DNA of 28,909 nt from Nemertoderma westbladi (GCA_032718475.1 JAUCBJ010004116.1:1-28909), one strand, 5' to 3'; shown: positions 1-8,786, counted from the stretch's first letter. Notes: generated from the letters alone by a model not told the origin. Numbers and translations: made by a program.

Positions 1-1433
1 CTAGAACCTGTTCCTGTTGAGTTTTTTAACATTGCCCAAAACTGTTGGCTATTCACCACCCTAGTGCGTTCTAATGTTTGTGACTGTTCTCGATCATATG
101 CTGCCTTTGCTTGACGAATGCACTTACAGTACTGTGAACGAGATGTAGCTAATCTGTTGAAGGTACTGTGAGTGGGACTATTTTTCCATGCATTAAATTC
201 TCTACGAAAAATAAAACGCTTATCCGCACATTCATCATTGTACCACTGGTAAGAAACATTACATTTATCACCCGGTGATCCGCCTTCCCTTACTTTGAAG
301 TATCGTCCTGCCACTTGTCTAATGCAGTCAACTATCTCCTCTGTTGCATTATCAATATCAGCTGGAGTGTTAAGTCCTGTGCATAGTTTGTCGGCGATAT
401 TGTCTAATTTAGTTTGTACCACTTCTGAAGATAGCTCTTTTTTAAACTTATCACTGAATTTTTCCTTCCATTTAAACCTACTATTTTGTTCCCCGCATTT
501 CGTTGTTTTATCGATATTAGTATCCACTTGCGTTTCAATTTCTACTGGCCAAGAAAATTCGGCAGTGACAGTAACGTGAGGACTAAACAAATTTGGGTCC
601 CCAACATAAAAATTTGAGCAGTGAGATAATAGACCGCATCCAGCTAGGATATAGTCTATGGTCGAAGCCCTAGTTCTCCTTTCACCAGGTGCAAAAAATG
701 TAAACTTTCCTACGCCATCATCGCGCCCAGCCCTTCCATTCAATATTCTGACCCTGGCATTTTTACAAAAATTTAGAAGTAGTTTACCATGGTTATTTTT
801 TACTTCATCCTGATTTCTCCTAATTTTATTTACAGAACCTTCCCAGTCACCATTGTCATCATCGAAAACATAATCTGGGGGCAATAACTCATTTAAGTCA
901 TTGGGCCTGTCAGAATATTCATCACAAATAAAATCATTCAGTTCTGCAGTTCTGGCATTGAAATCGCCTGCTATAATAGTTTCCCTGCTCGAACCAAATT
1001 TAGCAATTCCATTTTCAAGTAAGTCATATAAAGATGCAGGGTCACCACAATGGGAAGTTGATCCCTCTGGGGGTATATAAATTGCACAAAATAATATATC
1101 AATCGGTGAATTTACAATAGTTCCACAGATATTTAGAAAAATTATATCCTCATTACTTTCTAGAACAGTTATATGTCCTTCAAGCTGTTTTTTGTAATAC
1201 ACGTTTATCCCTCCACTAAAACGTCTAGCTTTGGGATTTTTATTCAACCTTGTTACGGCAAAATAATTAAAACCTGCAATATCCGCAATGAGTGAATTTT
1301 CAGGGCTTAGCCAGGTTTCTGTACATACAAAAATATCATAATTATTTAATATTTCCTGGAACTCCAAGTCTGGTAATTTGTTAACTATACCTTCAACATT
1401 CAAAGACCCAACTTTTAGTGAACTTATAGGCAT
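1..1433 (-). CDS. Non-LTR retrotransposon ORF2, N-terminal endonuclease part (runs off window)
   Basis: An open frame of 477 codons starts at the ATG at 1433-1431 and reaches the left edge without a stop. It reads as an APE-type endonuclease/exonuclease/phosphatase domain, which nicks the target for target-primed reverse transcription. Motifs seen, in order: SLNVEGI near residue 10, ETWL at about 39-42, GGINVYYKK near 74, YIPPE near 119, catalytic GDFNAR at about 156-161, STIDY at about 257-261, and a terminal SPH histidine near 286. The last roughly 190 residues resemble the linker that precedes reverse transcriptase in LINE ORF2 proteins (RxxxWF-type tail, NSQQFWAML). The reverse transcriptase would lie beyond position 1. 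The frame is closed by a TAG about 110 bp upstream of this ATG, so the ATG is a sensible start. The clade (CR1/L2/Jockey-like) cannot be fixed without the reverse transcriptase. Confidence 0.88.
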   Translation of the reverse strand, partial: MPISSLKVGSLNVEGIVNKLPDLEFQEILNNYDIFVCTETWLSPENSLIADIAGFNYFAVTRLNKNPKARRFSGGINVYYKKQLEGHITVLESNEDIIFLNICGTIVNSPIDILFCAIYIPPEGSTSHCGDPASLYDLLENGIAKFGSSRETIIAGDFNARTAELNDFICDEYSDRPNDLNELLPPDYVFDDDNGDWEGSVNKIRRNQDEVKNNHGKLLLNFCKNARVRILNGRAGRDDGVGKFTFFAPGERRTRASTIDYILAGCGLLSHCSNFYVGDPNLFSPHVTVTAEFSWPVEIETQVDTNIDKTTKCGEQNSRFKWKEKFSDKFKKELSSEVVQTKLDNIADKLCTGLNTPADIDNATEEIVDCIRQVAGRYFKVREGGSPGDKCNVSYQWYNDECADKRFIFRREFNAWKNSPTHSTFNRLATSRSQYCKCIRQAKAAYDREQSQTLERTRVVNSQQFWAMLKNSTGTGS

Positions 1434-2097
1434 ATAATTAATTGGTCTCGAGTTCAGGTTACCGCCACTGGTCGTACTGGTCACCCTATTTCGAAGGTGT
1501 CGGAGCTCGTAGGGTTTGCAGATTGACCCTCGCTAACGCCACCCGCAAGGTCACCACGACTGGTACCAACCATGTCTTGATTAGGACACGTTGGGTTCGG
1601 ATCCTGTTTCTCGCCCTGACTGGGTGCCTGCTGGGTAGCCTCCTTGCTCCGAGCTGAGCGACTTATACTGCGGCAGTTGGCCCGTTGTTTGCCAATGTTA
1701 GTATGTAATAAATACAACAGGCCAGGAAGACATTTCCCGCTTCTTTAGTTCCTGCTGAGATGCAAACGAGTCGTTACTTTCGTCAAACTTCAAAGGTAAT
1801 TTTCAGTCTTTAGTTCCCGCATCTCGTTATTTAACATTTTAATTTCAACTGGATCTTTATGATTAAAAAATTTATTAACCTCAGCTAGACATGGTAGTAT
1901 TTATATTATTTGGTTTTGCGGTAAAGTCTTCAATGGGATTAGGATTAAGCAACGCGTTCGATTGTTTATAAATAAATAAGGTAAACGATATCACTTATTT
2001 ATCTCGCCGTAAGTCTAAAAGATAACGCACATCTCTCCGATATTTTGTGATATAATTCTGATTAATAGGATGTTAATTTCACAATTTATAAAAAACT
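1434..2097 (-). other. Sequence upstream of the LINE ORF2; possible ORF1 tail, otherwise no gene seen
   Basis: Reading on the minus strand, 1750-1481 is open for about 90 codons with no ATG. It is rich in Ser, Gln, Pro and Gly and ends just before the ORF2 start. The position would suit the end of a LINE ORF1, but no zinc knuckle, RRM or PHD motif is visible. GC content is higher at 1440-1720 than around it. From 1750 to 2097 the sequence is AT-rich and shows nothing recognisable. Confidence 0.3.
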
Positions 2098-2178
2098 TTA
2101 ACCCTATTAGTACCGGGCTATAAAATGTTGTACAAATACCGGGGGGGGGGGGGGGGGGGTCATATTGATCTCCCCCTC
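2098..2178 (+). repeat. Left terminal repeat of the TTAA element
   Basis: TTAA is followed by CCCTATTAGTACCGGG, a short AT-rich spacer, ACC, 19 G residues (2141-2159), TCATATTGA and TCTCCCCCTC. The G run, TCATATTGA and C run form an interrupted inverted repeat like the one at the right end. Confidence 0.6.
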
Positions 2179-2369
2179 TAAAATCTACAAATTTTTACGA
2201 AAACGTCAGATTTTTTGTTTGTACGTAGGTATCACTAGTCTGGATCCGACCGAAAAAAAAAAATTTCGAAAAAATTTACTGGGGTGGTTATATTGCAGCA
2301 CAAAAATTGCAAGTAGTGCACAATTTTCACAAAATTTGAAAGTTACATTTTTCGGCTAATTGTTTTTCA

Positions 2370-3360
2370 ATACAGGTTTTCTGGGGCGCAAAATAGATTG
2401 GAAAATATTTAAAAATGAAATGGTTACTATAAATGGCTGTTTAGTCCTCTCTGCGTTGGGAAAAAAATGAAAAAAACAAGTAACCAGCACTTTTCTGTTA
2501 GAACACAAAATTTTTAATTCACTTACACGATGCTATAAATTCACATATTTAGGTTTTCTTGGGCGCTGATTCTAATGGAATACATTTCTAATATGCCAGA
2601 TCATTGCAACTTGTGTTTTTCGGCGTAATTTGGCAAATTTTGGTGCTAGCACCAAATTTCGTACCCGTCACCAAAAAGTACAAGTTTGCGATGTCCAGTG
2701 CTGTTTTTATTGATTCCATCGGATTCAGGACGCTCAGAAACAAGATAATACTATCTTCTGATCAATTTGTTTATTTTCCAAAATTTGGTGCTGGCACAAC
2801 AATTTTCACCCACCGGTGAAAAATACAAGTTTGAAAACTCTTATGAAATTTTTACTGATTCCATTGATTTCAGAACCCTCACAAACCCGTATAACGCAAG
2901 AAATAAGGTGACACAATCAATTGATATATTTGATGGATTTCAAATTTTGGTGCTAGCACCACAGTTTGCACCCACTTCCGAAAAATACAAGTTTGATATG
3001 TCTAGTTCGATAATTATATATTCCATTGAATTCAGAACAACCATAAACCTCTATAACGCAAGAAATAAATTGTTACAAGCAATTTTATCTATTGAATGGA
3101 TTTTCAAAATTTCGTGCTCGCACCAAAATTTGCACACAGCACCGAAAAATACAAGTTTGATACGCTTGGTGCAACTCGTATATATTTCATCGAAAACAGA
3201 ACCCCAAAAAACCCCAATTGCGCAAAAAACAAGCTTCAAACAATCTATTTACAAAATTGACATATTTCAAAATTTGGTGCTGGCACCAAAATTTGGCACC
3301 CGCCGAAAAAAACAAGTTTGAAATTTCTAAATCAATTTATATGAATTCCATCCAATTGCT
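2370..3360 (+). repeat. Diverged tandem array, period about 163 bp, with GGTGC-N2-GCACC palindromes
   Basis: A palindromic block (GGTGCTAGCACC and variants, flanked by AAAATTT) begins at 2642, 2787, 2949, 3113 and 3276, giving spacings of 145, 162, 164 and 163 bp. Each block is followed by GAAAAATACAAGTTTG and a TTCCATTGAATTCAG-like segment. Less similar units begin with AGGTTTTCTKGGGCGC at 2374 and 2551. Because the period is about 54 codons, two overlapping open stretches (2604-2819 and 2767-3321) show the same repeated peptide. I read these as a by-product of the repeat and not as a gene, though that has not been proved. Confidence 0.7.
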
Positions 3361-3405
3361 AACACCAAAAAACCGGTGTAAATAAAAAATAGAGATGTTA
3401 CAATT

Positions 3406-3430
3406 AAGTTTAAGTTTAAGTTTTAAGTTT
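3406..3430 (-). repeat. (AAGTTT)n microsatellite, possible LINE 3' tail
   Basis: This is four imperfect AAGTTT units. On the minus strand it lies about 490 bp beyond the stop of the LINE fragment. It could be that element's 3' terminal simple repeat, as in CR1-like LINEs. The link is inference only. Confidence 0.4.
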
Positions 3431-3914
3431 AATGTTTCCTCAGAACAAGCACCCAAAATACAAAAAAAAATAAAAATGTTATAACAAAGGAACATGGTTT
3501 GGCTATAGCAAAGCTAGTGTAGCCTTACCATATTCCTATAAGAGGAGGAAACGCGGAGAACAGGTGAGATACGGGTGATACAGGCGTATGGAGTACGATA
3601 TAGCTGGGATTAAACTATTAGTTTGTTTACCTTTACTGTAGATTGTCATGATAAATTTCTAACTGAAAGAATGCTTTATGGTTTTTCCCAGATCAAATTT
3701 TGCATAATTGCAAATGCACTGAGATATATATCTTATGGGATACTGAATACTCAAGAGATTAAGAGCGGAAAACATTATAGAAGTGAGATATAAAAGATGA
3801 ATGAAAAATTAAATAATTTTTCAACCTTTGCATTATAAGAAATTTCCAGATTCAAAAATTTTCTTGCGAAAAATTTGTTATTAAAAAGAAAAAGATAGTA
3901 AATAGTTATTATTA
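3431..3914 (-). other. Probable 3' untranslated part of the LINE fragment; no gene seen
   Basis: This is AT-rich noncoding sequence between the LINE stop codon and the AAGTTT microsatellite. Its position fits a LINE 3' UTR. No open frame of note is present on either strand. Confidence 0.35.
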
Positions 3915-4533
3915 TCACGACCCAGAAAGAAGATTGATTTTTACTTGTTTTTTGAAATGCACCTTATTACTGCTATCGCGGATATCTCTCGAGAGGGAAT
4001 TCCAGAGAAGAGGGCCCTGCATTGAAAGGGACTGATGCCGGACTTCCGTGTGCGTACTGGGTAAATGAAAAAGACCAGCGGAGGCAGAGCGAGTATTGTA
4101 TGTGTGAACAGATGATTCTTTAGTGAATAAGTGAGAAAGAGGATGAGAAGGATTGTGGTAAATTTCATACATTAGTATGAGGACCTGGTATTTATACAGA
4201 CGATCTAGTGGTAAAATGCGTAGCTGCTGATAAATAGGAAAAGATGAGGACTGATAGTGGCTGAAGGTAATACATCGGACAATTTTATTGCGTTTGGTTT
4301 TGAGGGGACGAGTAATAGATTTGAATGTATTTCCCCATACTATCAACCCGTAAAAAATATAGGGGTAGACTAACGTATAGAATAGAGTTCGCATTATATG
4401 AGCTGGGACAATATGGCGTAGTTTATAGAATAATCCTCCACTCTTGGATATTTTTTCAGGATATGGCTGATGTGTTCCCTATATGATAAATTGGAATCTA
4501 TTAATATACCTAGATATTTAGATGTTGTTATTC
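3915..4533 (-). pseudogene. 5'-truncated LINE ORF2, C-terminal end of the reverse transcriptase protein
   Basis: The minus-strand frame is open from about 4533 to the stop at 3915, roughly 205 codons. It begins with the YLGILID motif just after the RT catalytic region, then reads through a thumb/connection part with SKSGGLFYKLR and YPYIFYGLIVWGN. This is the usual C-terminus of CR1/Jockey-type ORF2, with a run of hydrophobic and basic residues in the K-R-IVR segment. The catalytic FADD part and the endonuclease are absent, as expected for a 5'-truncated copy. The ATG at 4394 is internal and is not a true start. It lies inside the TTAA element. It could be the same family as the ORF2 at the left edge, but the two fragments do not overlap and cannot be compared. 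Confidence 0.82.
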
Positions 4534-4729
4534 ATATTTAATGAAATGAAATTTTCAAAAAACGCCTCAAAAAAAAGTGCCAAAAGTAGGGTTAAAAAAT
4601 GGTGCTATAACTCGAAAACTACCTCATATTTTTGAAAATGGTTTTCACTACTAGGAAGACAATAGATTTTTAGGTAAAGTCATAAAATTTCAGACACTCA
4701 ACTGCGTTTGTTTCAGAATTATAATAAAA

Positions 4730-4782
4730 AAACCACGGGGGGTCATATTGACCCCCCCCCCCCCCGGGTTTAATAGGGTTAA
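4730..4782 (-). repeat. Right terminal repeat of the TTAA element
   Basis: Read on the minus strand it starts TTAACCCTATTAAACCC, then a 14-G run, TCAATATGA and CCCCCC. On the plus strand 4737-4757 is a perfect inverted repeat: GGGGGGTCA, TAT, TGACCCCCC. Confidence 0.6.
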
Positions 4783-5183
4783 ATGAACCTGTCTTACACA
4801 GACTCGTAGAAACATATGGGATTGGAAGATGCAAACCAAGAATGACTCGACTTGCATCAACCAAACAAACTGCCTCCATCTACACATTCGCCTAGGCAAA
4901 CAAATCATAATCACAACTACTGCGATGTGTGAAATGTTATCATCCTTATCTGCAACCTGAGAAACGGCACCAAAGATCAGTTTATTCTGCGGAGGGGTCT
5001 TTCTGTATTAGAATTATTACACGAATTATTTCTACCAAATACATTCTCAGTTAGCCTAATAAATAAAACAACCAATATAATGTACAAGCCTCCTATGAAA
5101 ATTGGGGATTTCTTCCATTCAGTCTACCCAACAGCTGTTGGTACCCGGCTGCCACGCTGGTTCAGTTTTCTGGCTTTGTTAGT
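4783..5183. other. Intergenic stretch, nothing recognised
   Basis: The sequence is ordinary and of mixed composition, with no convincing frame, repeat or RNA. Short open frames here overlap the G/C run of the preceding element and look spurious. Confidence 0.5.
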
Positions 5184-5344
5184 TTAAGGGGGGAGTTTAA
5201 GTCCCCCAGTCTTTTTTTTCATCAAATTTTTTTTTAATGTGTTTTCCGATGTAAAATTTTATGGTGATTCCGAATCTGAAATCAGTTTTTCGATAAGGTA
5301 TTTTGTTCTCGAGTTATGGCAACTTTTTTAATTTTCACACAAAA
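5184..5344. other. TTAA plus G/C-run flank of the foldback repeat
   Basis: It begins TTAAGGGGGG, then AGTTTAAGT and CCCCC, which recalls the G-run/C-run tips of the element at 2098-4782. It is followed by T-rich sequence and CTCGAGTTATGGCAACT. It may be the true left end of the element carrying the foldback. No matching right tip was found near 6256. Confidence 0.3.
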
Positions 5345-6256
5345 TTTGAAATTTATTAATCATGGTGCAGCACCACATTTGACACCAAAAAAGACCATGA
5401 AACACCAATAAATGTGCAAATATTTTGCCCTTTTCGGAAACAGCGCTGAAATTTATCCAATAGGTATCAAAACCCCAAAAGTAGATTATATTTGAAAAAT
5501 TTGAAAAAAATTTCACTTTTGGTGCATGTTTGGTCAGTTGTAATAAGGATGAAATTTAAATGTAATTTTTCTCTCATTGGCTTCTTTTGGGACCTTTTCT
5601 CTTGAAAAAATTTTCACTTTTGGTGCATGTTTGGTCAGTTGTAATAAGGATGAAATTTAAATGTCATTTTTCTCTCATTGGCTTCTTTTGGGACCTTTTC
5701 TCTATCTACTTTTTAACTACTCAACGGATTTTCGTTGTTTGCAGAATTATGTAGAGGAATATTCCCCGCAAAAATTTAATAGACAGAATTTTGAGAAAAT
5801 TTTGTTTAAAAAAAAACTTATGGCATTTTTCGTTTAAAAATACCGAAAAATCGAAAAAATCCAAAATTTAGCGATTTTTCACACAAAAAATGCCATAATT
5901 TCAAAATTCTGTCTATACAATTTTTGCGGGGAATATTCCTCTACATAATTCTGCAAACAGAACGAAAATCCGTTGAGTAGTTAAAAAGTAGATAGAGAAA
6001 GTGTCCCAAAAAAGCCAATGCGAGAAAAATGTCATTTAAATTTCATCCTTATTACAACAGACCAAACATGCACCAAAAGTGAAAATTTTTGCAAATTTTT
6101 CAAATATAAATCTACTTATTGTGGTTTTGATACCTATAGGCAAATTTTCGGCGCTGATTCCGAAAATGGCAAAATATTTGCACATTTATGGGTGTTTGAT
6201 GGTCTTTTTGGTGTCAAAGGTGGTGCTGCACCAAAATTTAATAATGTGAAATAACG
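5345..6256. repeat. Foldback element: inverted repeat with arms of about 400-480 bp
   Basis: The left arm (about 5345-5835) and right arm (about 5865-6256) are imperfect reverse complements across their length. The outer GGTGCAGCACC at 5363 and GGTGCTGCACC near 6223 match. So do the GCACCAAAAGTGAAAA blocks and the GGGGAATATTCC blocks near 5760 and 5930. The centre is AT-rich, near 5850. The left arm has one segment repeated in tandem that the right arm has once. Open frames within (5328-5516 minus, 6018-6254 plus) are mirror images of each other produced by the palindrome and are not genes. Such a structure would form a long hairpin as RNA or single-stranded DNA. Confidence 0.8.
5500..5705 (+). 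repeat. 101-bp tandem duplication in the left foldback arm
   Basis: The block from TTTCACTTTTGGTGCATG to GGGACCTTTTCTCT occurs twice with an offset of 101 bp. The right arm has the block once, so the duplication came after the inverted repeat was formed. Confidence 0.75.
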
Positions 6257-6427
6257 TCCAAGATATACAAAATTTACTAAGCCTTTACATTTTACTAGAG
6301 CGTTGCCTGATTTGATAACAGTAGAATGAACCTGTCTTTAGACTGGGTAGATTTTGTTTAAAGCTCATTTTCCAATACATGTCCCAGTAGTGGTTTCAAA
6401 CCATTTGGTGGTCACACATATAAATAA
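6257..6427. other. Spacer between the foldback repeat and the Penelope-like fragment
   Basis: No gene is seen. The segment 6331-6365 matches the reverse complement of 27094-27128 at 33 of 35 bases (listed separately). Confidence 0.4.
6331..6365 (+). repeat. 35-bp repeat, inverted relative to 27094-27128 (left copy)
   Basis: It starts CCTGTCTTTAGACTGGGTAG and ends TTTAAAGCT. It matches the reverse complement of 27094-27128 with two mismatches. The pair points inward like terminal inverted repeats and encloses 6366-27093. No convincing target duplication is seen outside the pair. Confidence 0.6.
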
Positions 6428-6985
6428 CTAATACTACCTCAAAACGAAATAATTGTTGCATATAAAAGAAACCCAAACCTAAAAGAACTTCTAGCACCAT
6501 CCAATCCATACAAACAATTATCATGCATGGATAACCCTGGTTGTTACAATTGTAGCGCTAAAAAGTGTGACTGTTGTGAAAATTACTTAATTGAAACCAA
6601 CCATTTCAAATGTGTAGCTACAGGCAAGACTTTTAAAATAAACAAACGACTAAACTGTTACTCGGAAAATGTAGTATATTTAGCTATCTGCATAGAATGC
6701 AATTTACAGGGTGTTGGCTCAACAATCAATTTCAAGAAGAGGCTTGGAAATTATAAATCTCATATAAAAAAAGGTGTGAAAAGTTGCAATATCGGCGTGC
6801 ATTTCATCGAAAAACACAACAAATCCTCCAAAAACTTGAAATTTATTTTGATCGATCAATTACCAGGAAGGGACAACTGCGTAGAAACAATAAAGAAACT
6901 AAGAAAATCGGAACGATTTTGGATTGGTATGCTGCTCACTAATCTAAAGGGCTTGAACTCCTTCCATGACTACATTCAACAATAA
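6428..6985 (+). pseudogene. Penelope-like element fragment: C-terminal GIY-YIG endonuclease
   Basis: The frame is open from 6428, just after an in-frame TAA, to the stop at 6983-6985. The ATG at 6527 is internal, because the upstream residues (VAYKRNPNLKELL) are the familiar end of the Penelope reverse transcriptase region. The rest is the linker with paired cysteines (CYNC, CDCC) followed by the GIY-YIG nuclease of Penelope-like elements. Counting from the ATG, NVVYLAICIEC lies at 48-58, GVGST at 62-66, Arg72 and His79 follow, and a C-terminal WIGMLLTNLKGLN segment is present. In family members the second motif is normally YVGST. Here the tyrosine is glycine, so nuclease activity is doubtful. 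The reverse transcriptase is missing, which makes this a 5'-truncated copy. The host enzyme role would be target nicking during retrotransposition. Confidence 0.85.
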
Positions 6986-7008
6986 AAACTTTATTATATT
7001 AAGTCTAG

Positions 7009-7013
7009 GTTAC
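7009..7013. repeat. Target site duplication GTTAC, left of the solo LTR
   Basis: GTTAC directly precedes the LTR tip TGTAAAAGC and is repeated at 8243-8247 directly after the other tip, GCGAACA. Confidence 0.85.
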
Positions 7014-8242
7014 TGTAAAAGCTTTTGTGGGATAACTGATACGTTTGCCTTTGCTGGCCAGTTCCCCCCCAGGCGCTGGAATACTCTAAAAGGGTTCTCT
7101 GACTGTATATATATTCCCCTCGCCCGCAAGGTACCTTTACAGGTGTTTTAACGGACATAAAAGTAATTCTGCTATATACGTGTTTTGGCGGACATGGTAA
7201 GGCAAAAAACCTGTAATGCACCAACTACCTTTCACAGCTTAGCCGTGATAATTCATATTACGACATCTAACAGCTGGTTGCTGACATGGAAACAGCCATT
7301 GGACGCACGGTTCTTTGTTTGGCTTGAGCCAATCGGAGCGATTTTTCCTGTCGACGTGTAGCTTTTCAGTCGATCATAAGGAGAGTGTTCAGTCTTACTG
7401 TTTTTACTTGATACTTTGTTGTTATTGCTGTCTAAGCCAGAAACACCGGCATTTTGGGAAGAACTCTAGTAAACTGCTTGAATTATCGAAAGTATAAACT
7501 GTTACCTAATGAAACTCACTTAACTCACTTAATTTAATTGCATTAATCATATTGTTTGTACTGTTATTTTACCGTCAGTTATTAATTGTACCTATTTGTT
7601 GATGGAAATATTGCTATTTGGATAATACGGATAAATCACCCAAATTCCCAATTTTCTTGATACACTACAGGTTAGAGAGACCGGCTATACATAACAATTG
7701 CGATTTATATTAATGTGGTGTGTATTGAATCCAATGTTATTTAGCAGACCCTACGTGAGTCAATTGCTGCTCTCTTTATGTGTGATCAAATATACTGACG
7801 GTCGGCAGAATAGTGTGTATGATTGTGATTGGTAACAAAGTATTTCCTAAAGAATACGCTTTATACTTTAATCATAAGCAGTATCGTTGCGTTTTAGTAT
7901 AAGTCTTAGTTCTGTTTAAATAGATAAAGCGCCACGTCCTAAAGGAACTGTTAATATTTCCCGAAAGCCAATAATATCTGTCAGAGATTAATTATTAACG
8001 ATCTATCGAATAATACATTAGGTATACACTGCAACCTTACACTGTAATAATACAATTCAAGCATCCGAATTCAGTCTCCCGGGTGTAGATCCATCGGGTG
8101 AATGATCGCGCATGGGCTGACTTCGGCTAATGTTTTGCGTATTAGCATAAAATATTGTCGTATGCTAAAGTGGTTTTAATTAACTAGAAGACATATAAAT
8201 TTTGGCAGGTTAAACTGCTAAAGGTCTTCAAAAGCGCGAACA
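7014..8242 (+). mobile_element. Solo LTR of the same family as the inner BEL-type element
   Basis: It runs from TGTAAAAGCTTTTG to GCGCGAACA (TG...CA) and is about 1,229 bp long. Both tips and several internal blocks match the reverse complement of the inner element's LTR at 9910-11148: GTGTTTTARCGGACATAA, GCCAATCGGAGCG versus ACCAATCAGAGCG, and a 37-bp identical block at 7922-7958. It is flanked by perfect 5-bp repeats (GTTAC), so it was inserted here and then lost its interior by LTR-LTR recombination. In family sense it points to the plus strand, opposite to the inner element. Sequence between the shared blocks is well diverged, so it is an older or different subfamily. Short open frames in it look spurious. 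Confidence 0.85.
7922..7958 (+). promoter_or_regulatory. 37-bp block unchanged between diverged LTRs
   Basis: The block from AGATAAAGCGCCACGTCC to TGTTAATATT is identical to the reverse complement of 10162-10198 and its copy in the right inner LTR. The LTRs around it differ greatly. In the inner LTR it lies about 70 bp before the AATAAA signal, in the R/U5 part. Its function is not known; an RNA signal or factor site is inference. Confidence 0.5.
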
Positions 8243-8247
8243 GTTAC
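8243..8247. repeat. Target site duplication GTTAC, right of the solo LTR
   Basis: This is the second copy of the GTTAC at 7009-7013. Confidence 0.85.
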
Positions 8248-8324
8248 CTTAACAACAAACTAAGAATTACGATATTCTATGTAAACAAATTCAAATAAGA
8301 ATAATAAAAAATAGATTTGATAAA

Positions 8325-8329
8325 GGCTA
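8325..8329. repeat. Target site duplication GGCTA, left of the outer BEL element
   Basis: GGCTA precedes TGTGGTAATT here and recurs at 26898-26902 straight after the right LTR. Confidence 0.75.
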
Positions 8330-8770
8330 TGTGGTAATTATATTATACAGTTGAACTCGCCAATATTGAGTCTATGACAAAGTTTGTCTATAATTGTACA
8401 GTAGATTGATATTTAGTTCGATTATTCATTACCTACATTGGGTTAATTAGCACTAGCATACGCGTCTGTTAATTAGTCAAGATATACAGTACTTACAGTA
8501 AATAGTATGTGCCGAATAAAGAGTCAACTACTAACAGTACAGTAGTTAGTACAGTATGTGCAGTATAAGGGGTCAACCAGAACTAATTACTAAATGGCAT
8601 TTTAATTATAAGGATTTTGGATCTCCGGCTCATTCGTTCAATTAAATTCATATACTAATTGTTACGGTAAATTCATACTTTATAATTTCGGTGTAATCGT
8701 GACGTTACTTGTATTAAATATTCTGTACGATAAAGTCATTAAATATTTTCATCTCTCTAAAATAACCAAA
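8330..8770 (+). repeat. 5' LTR of the outer BEL element
   Basis: It starts TGTGGTAATTA and ends AATAACCAAA, directly followed by the primer site. It is identical by eye to 26457-26897. An AATAAA lies at 8515-8520. The 3' tip is CCAAA, not the usual CA. That boundary is set by the 5-bp target duplication and by the primer site starting at 8771; TG...CA ends would place it at 8768. Confidence 0.88.
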
Positions 8771-8786
8771 TGGTCCTTCGAACCGG
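8771..8786 (+). promoter_or_regulatory. Primer binding site, tRNA-Tyr type
   Basis: TGGTCCTTCGAACCGG starts directly after the LTR. Eukaryotic tRNA-Tyr has the 5' acceptor strand CCTTCGA and a 3' end complementary to TGGTCCTTCGAGCCGG, so 15 of 16 positions agree. This would prime minus-strand DNA synthesis. The tRNA sequence is from general knowledge and was not looked up. Confidence 0.75.

Larger units (their letters stand above)
2098..4782. mobile_element. Non-autonomous TTAA-flanked DNA element (piggyBac-like)
   Basis: The element is bounded by TTAA at 2098-2101 and 4779-4782. Inside each TTAA, both ends read CCCTATTA, then a CCGGG motif, a long G run, TCATATTGA or its complement, and a C-rich stretch. 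TTAA targets with CCC...GGG tips are characteristic of piggyBac-type cut-and-paste elements, so that assignment follows from known family features. No transposase frame lies inside, so the copy would need transposase in trans. The interior holds an array of diverged 163-bp repeats (2370-3360) and a LINE fragment (about 3406-4533). The left end carries roughly 30 nt between the tip and the G run that the right end lacks. Confidence 0.6.

Noticed and set aside
2141-2159. G-run considered as an assembly artefact or telomere-like tract.
   Set aside because: A matching C run with the same neighbours at 4752-4765 makes it a feature of both element ends, though its exact length may be misread.
6018-6254. 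A 78-codon frame mirrored by one at 5328-5516.
   Set aside because: Both are the same sequence read from the two arms of an inverted repeat; no protein feature is present.
4783-6342. A 14-bp direct repeat AATGAACCTGTCTT at about 4783 and 6327, seeming to frame the foldback region like a target duplication.
   Set aside because: A match of this length is expected about once by chance in a window of this size, and flanking bases diverge at once.
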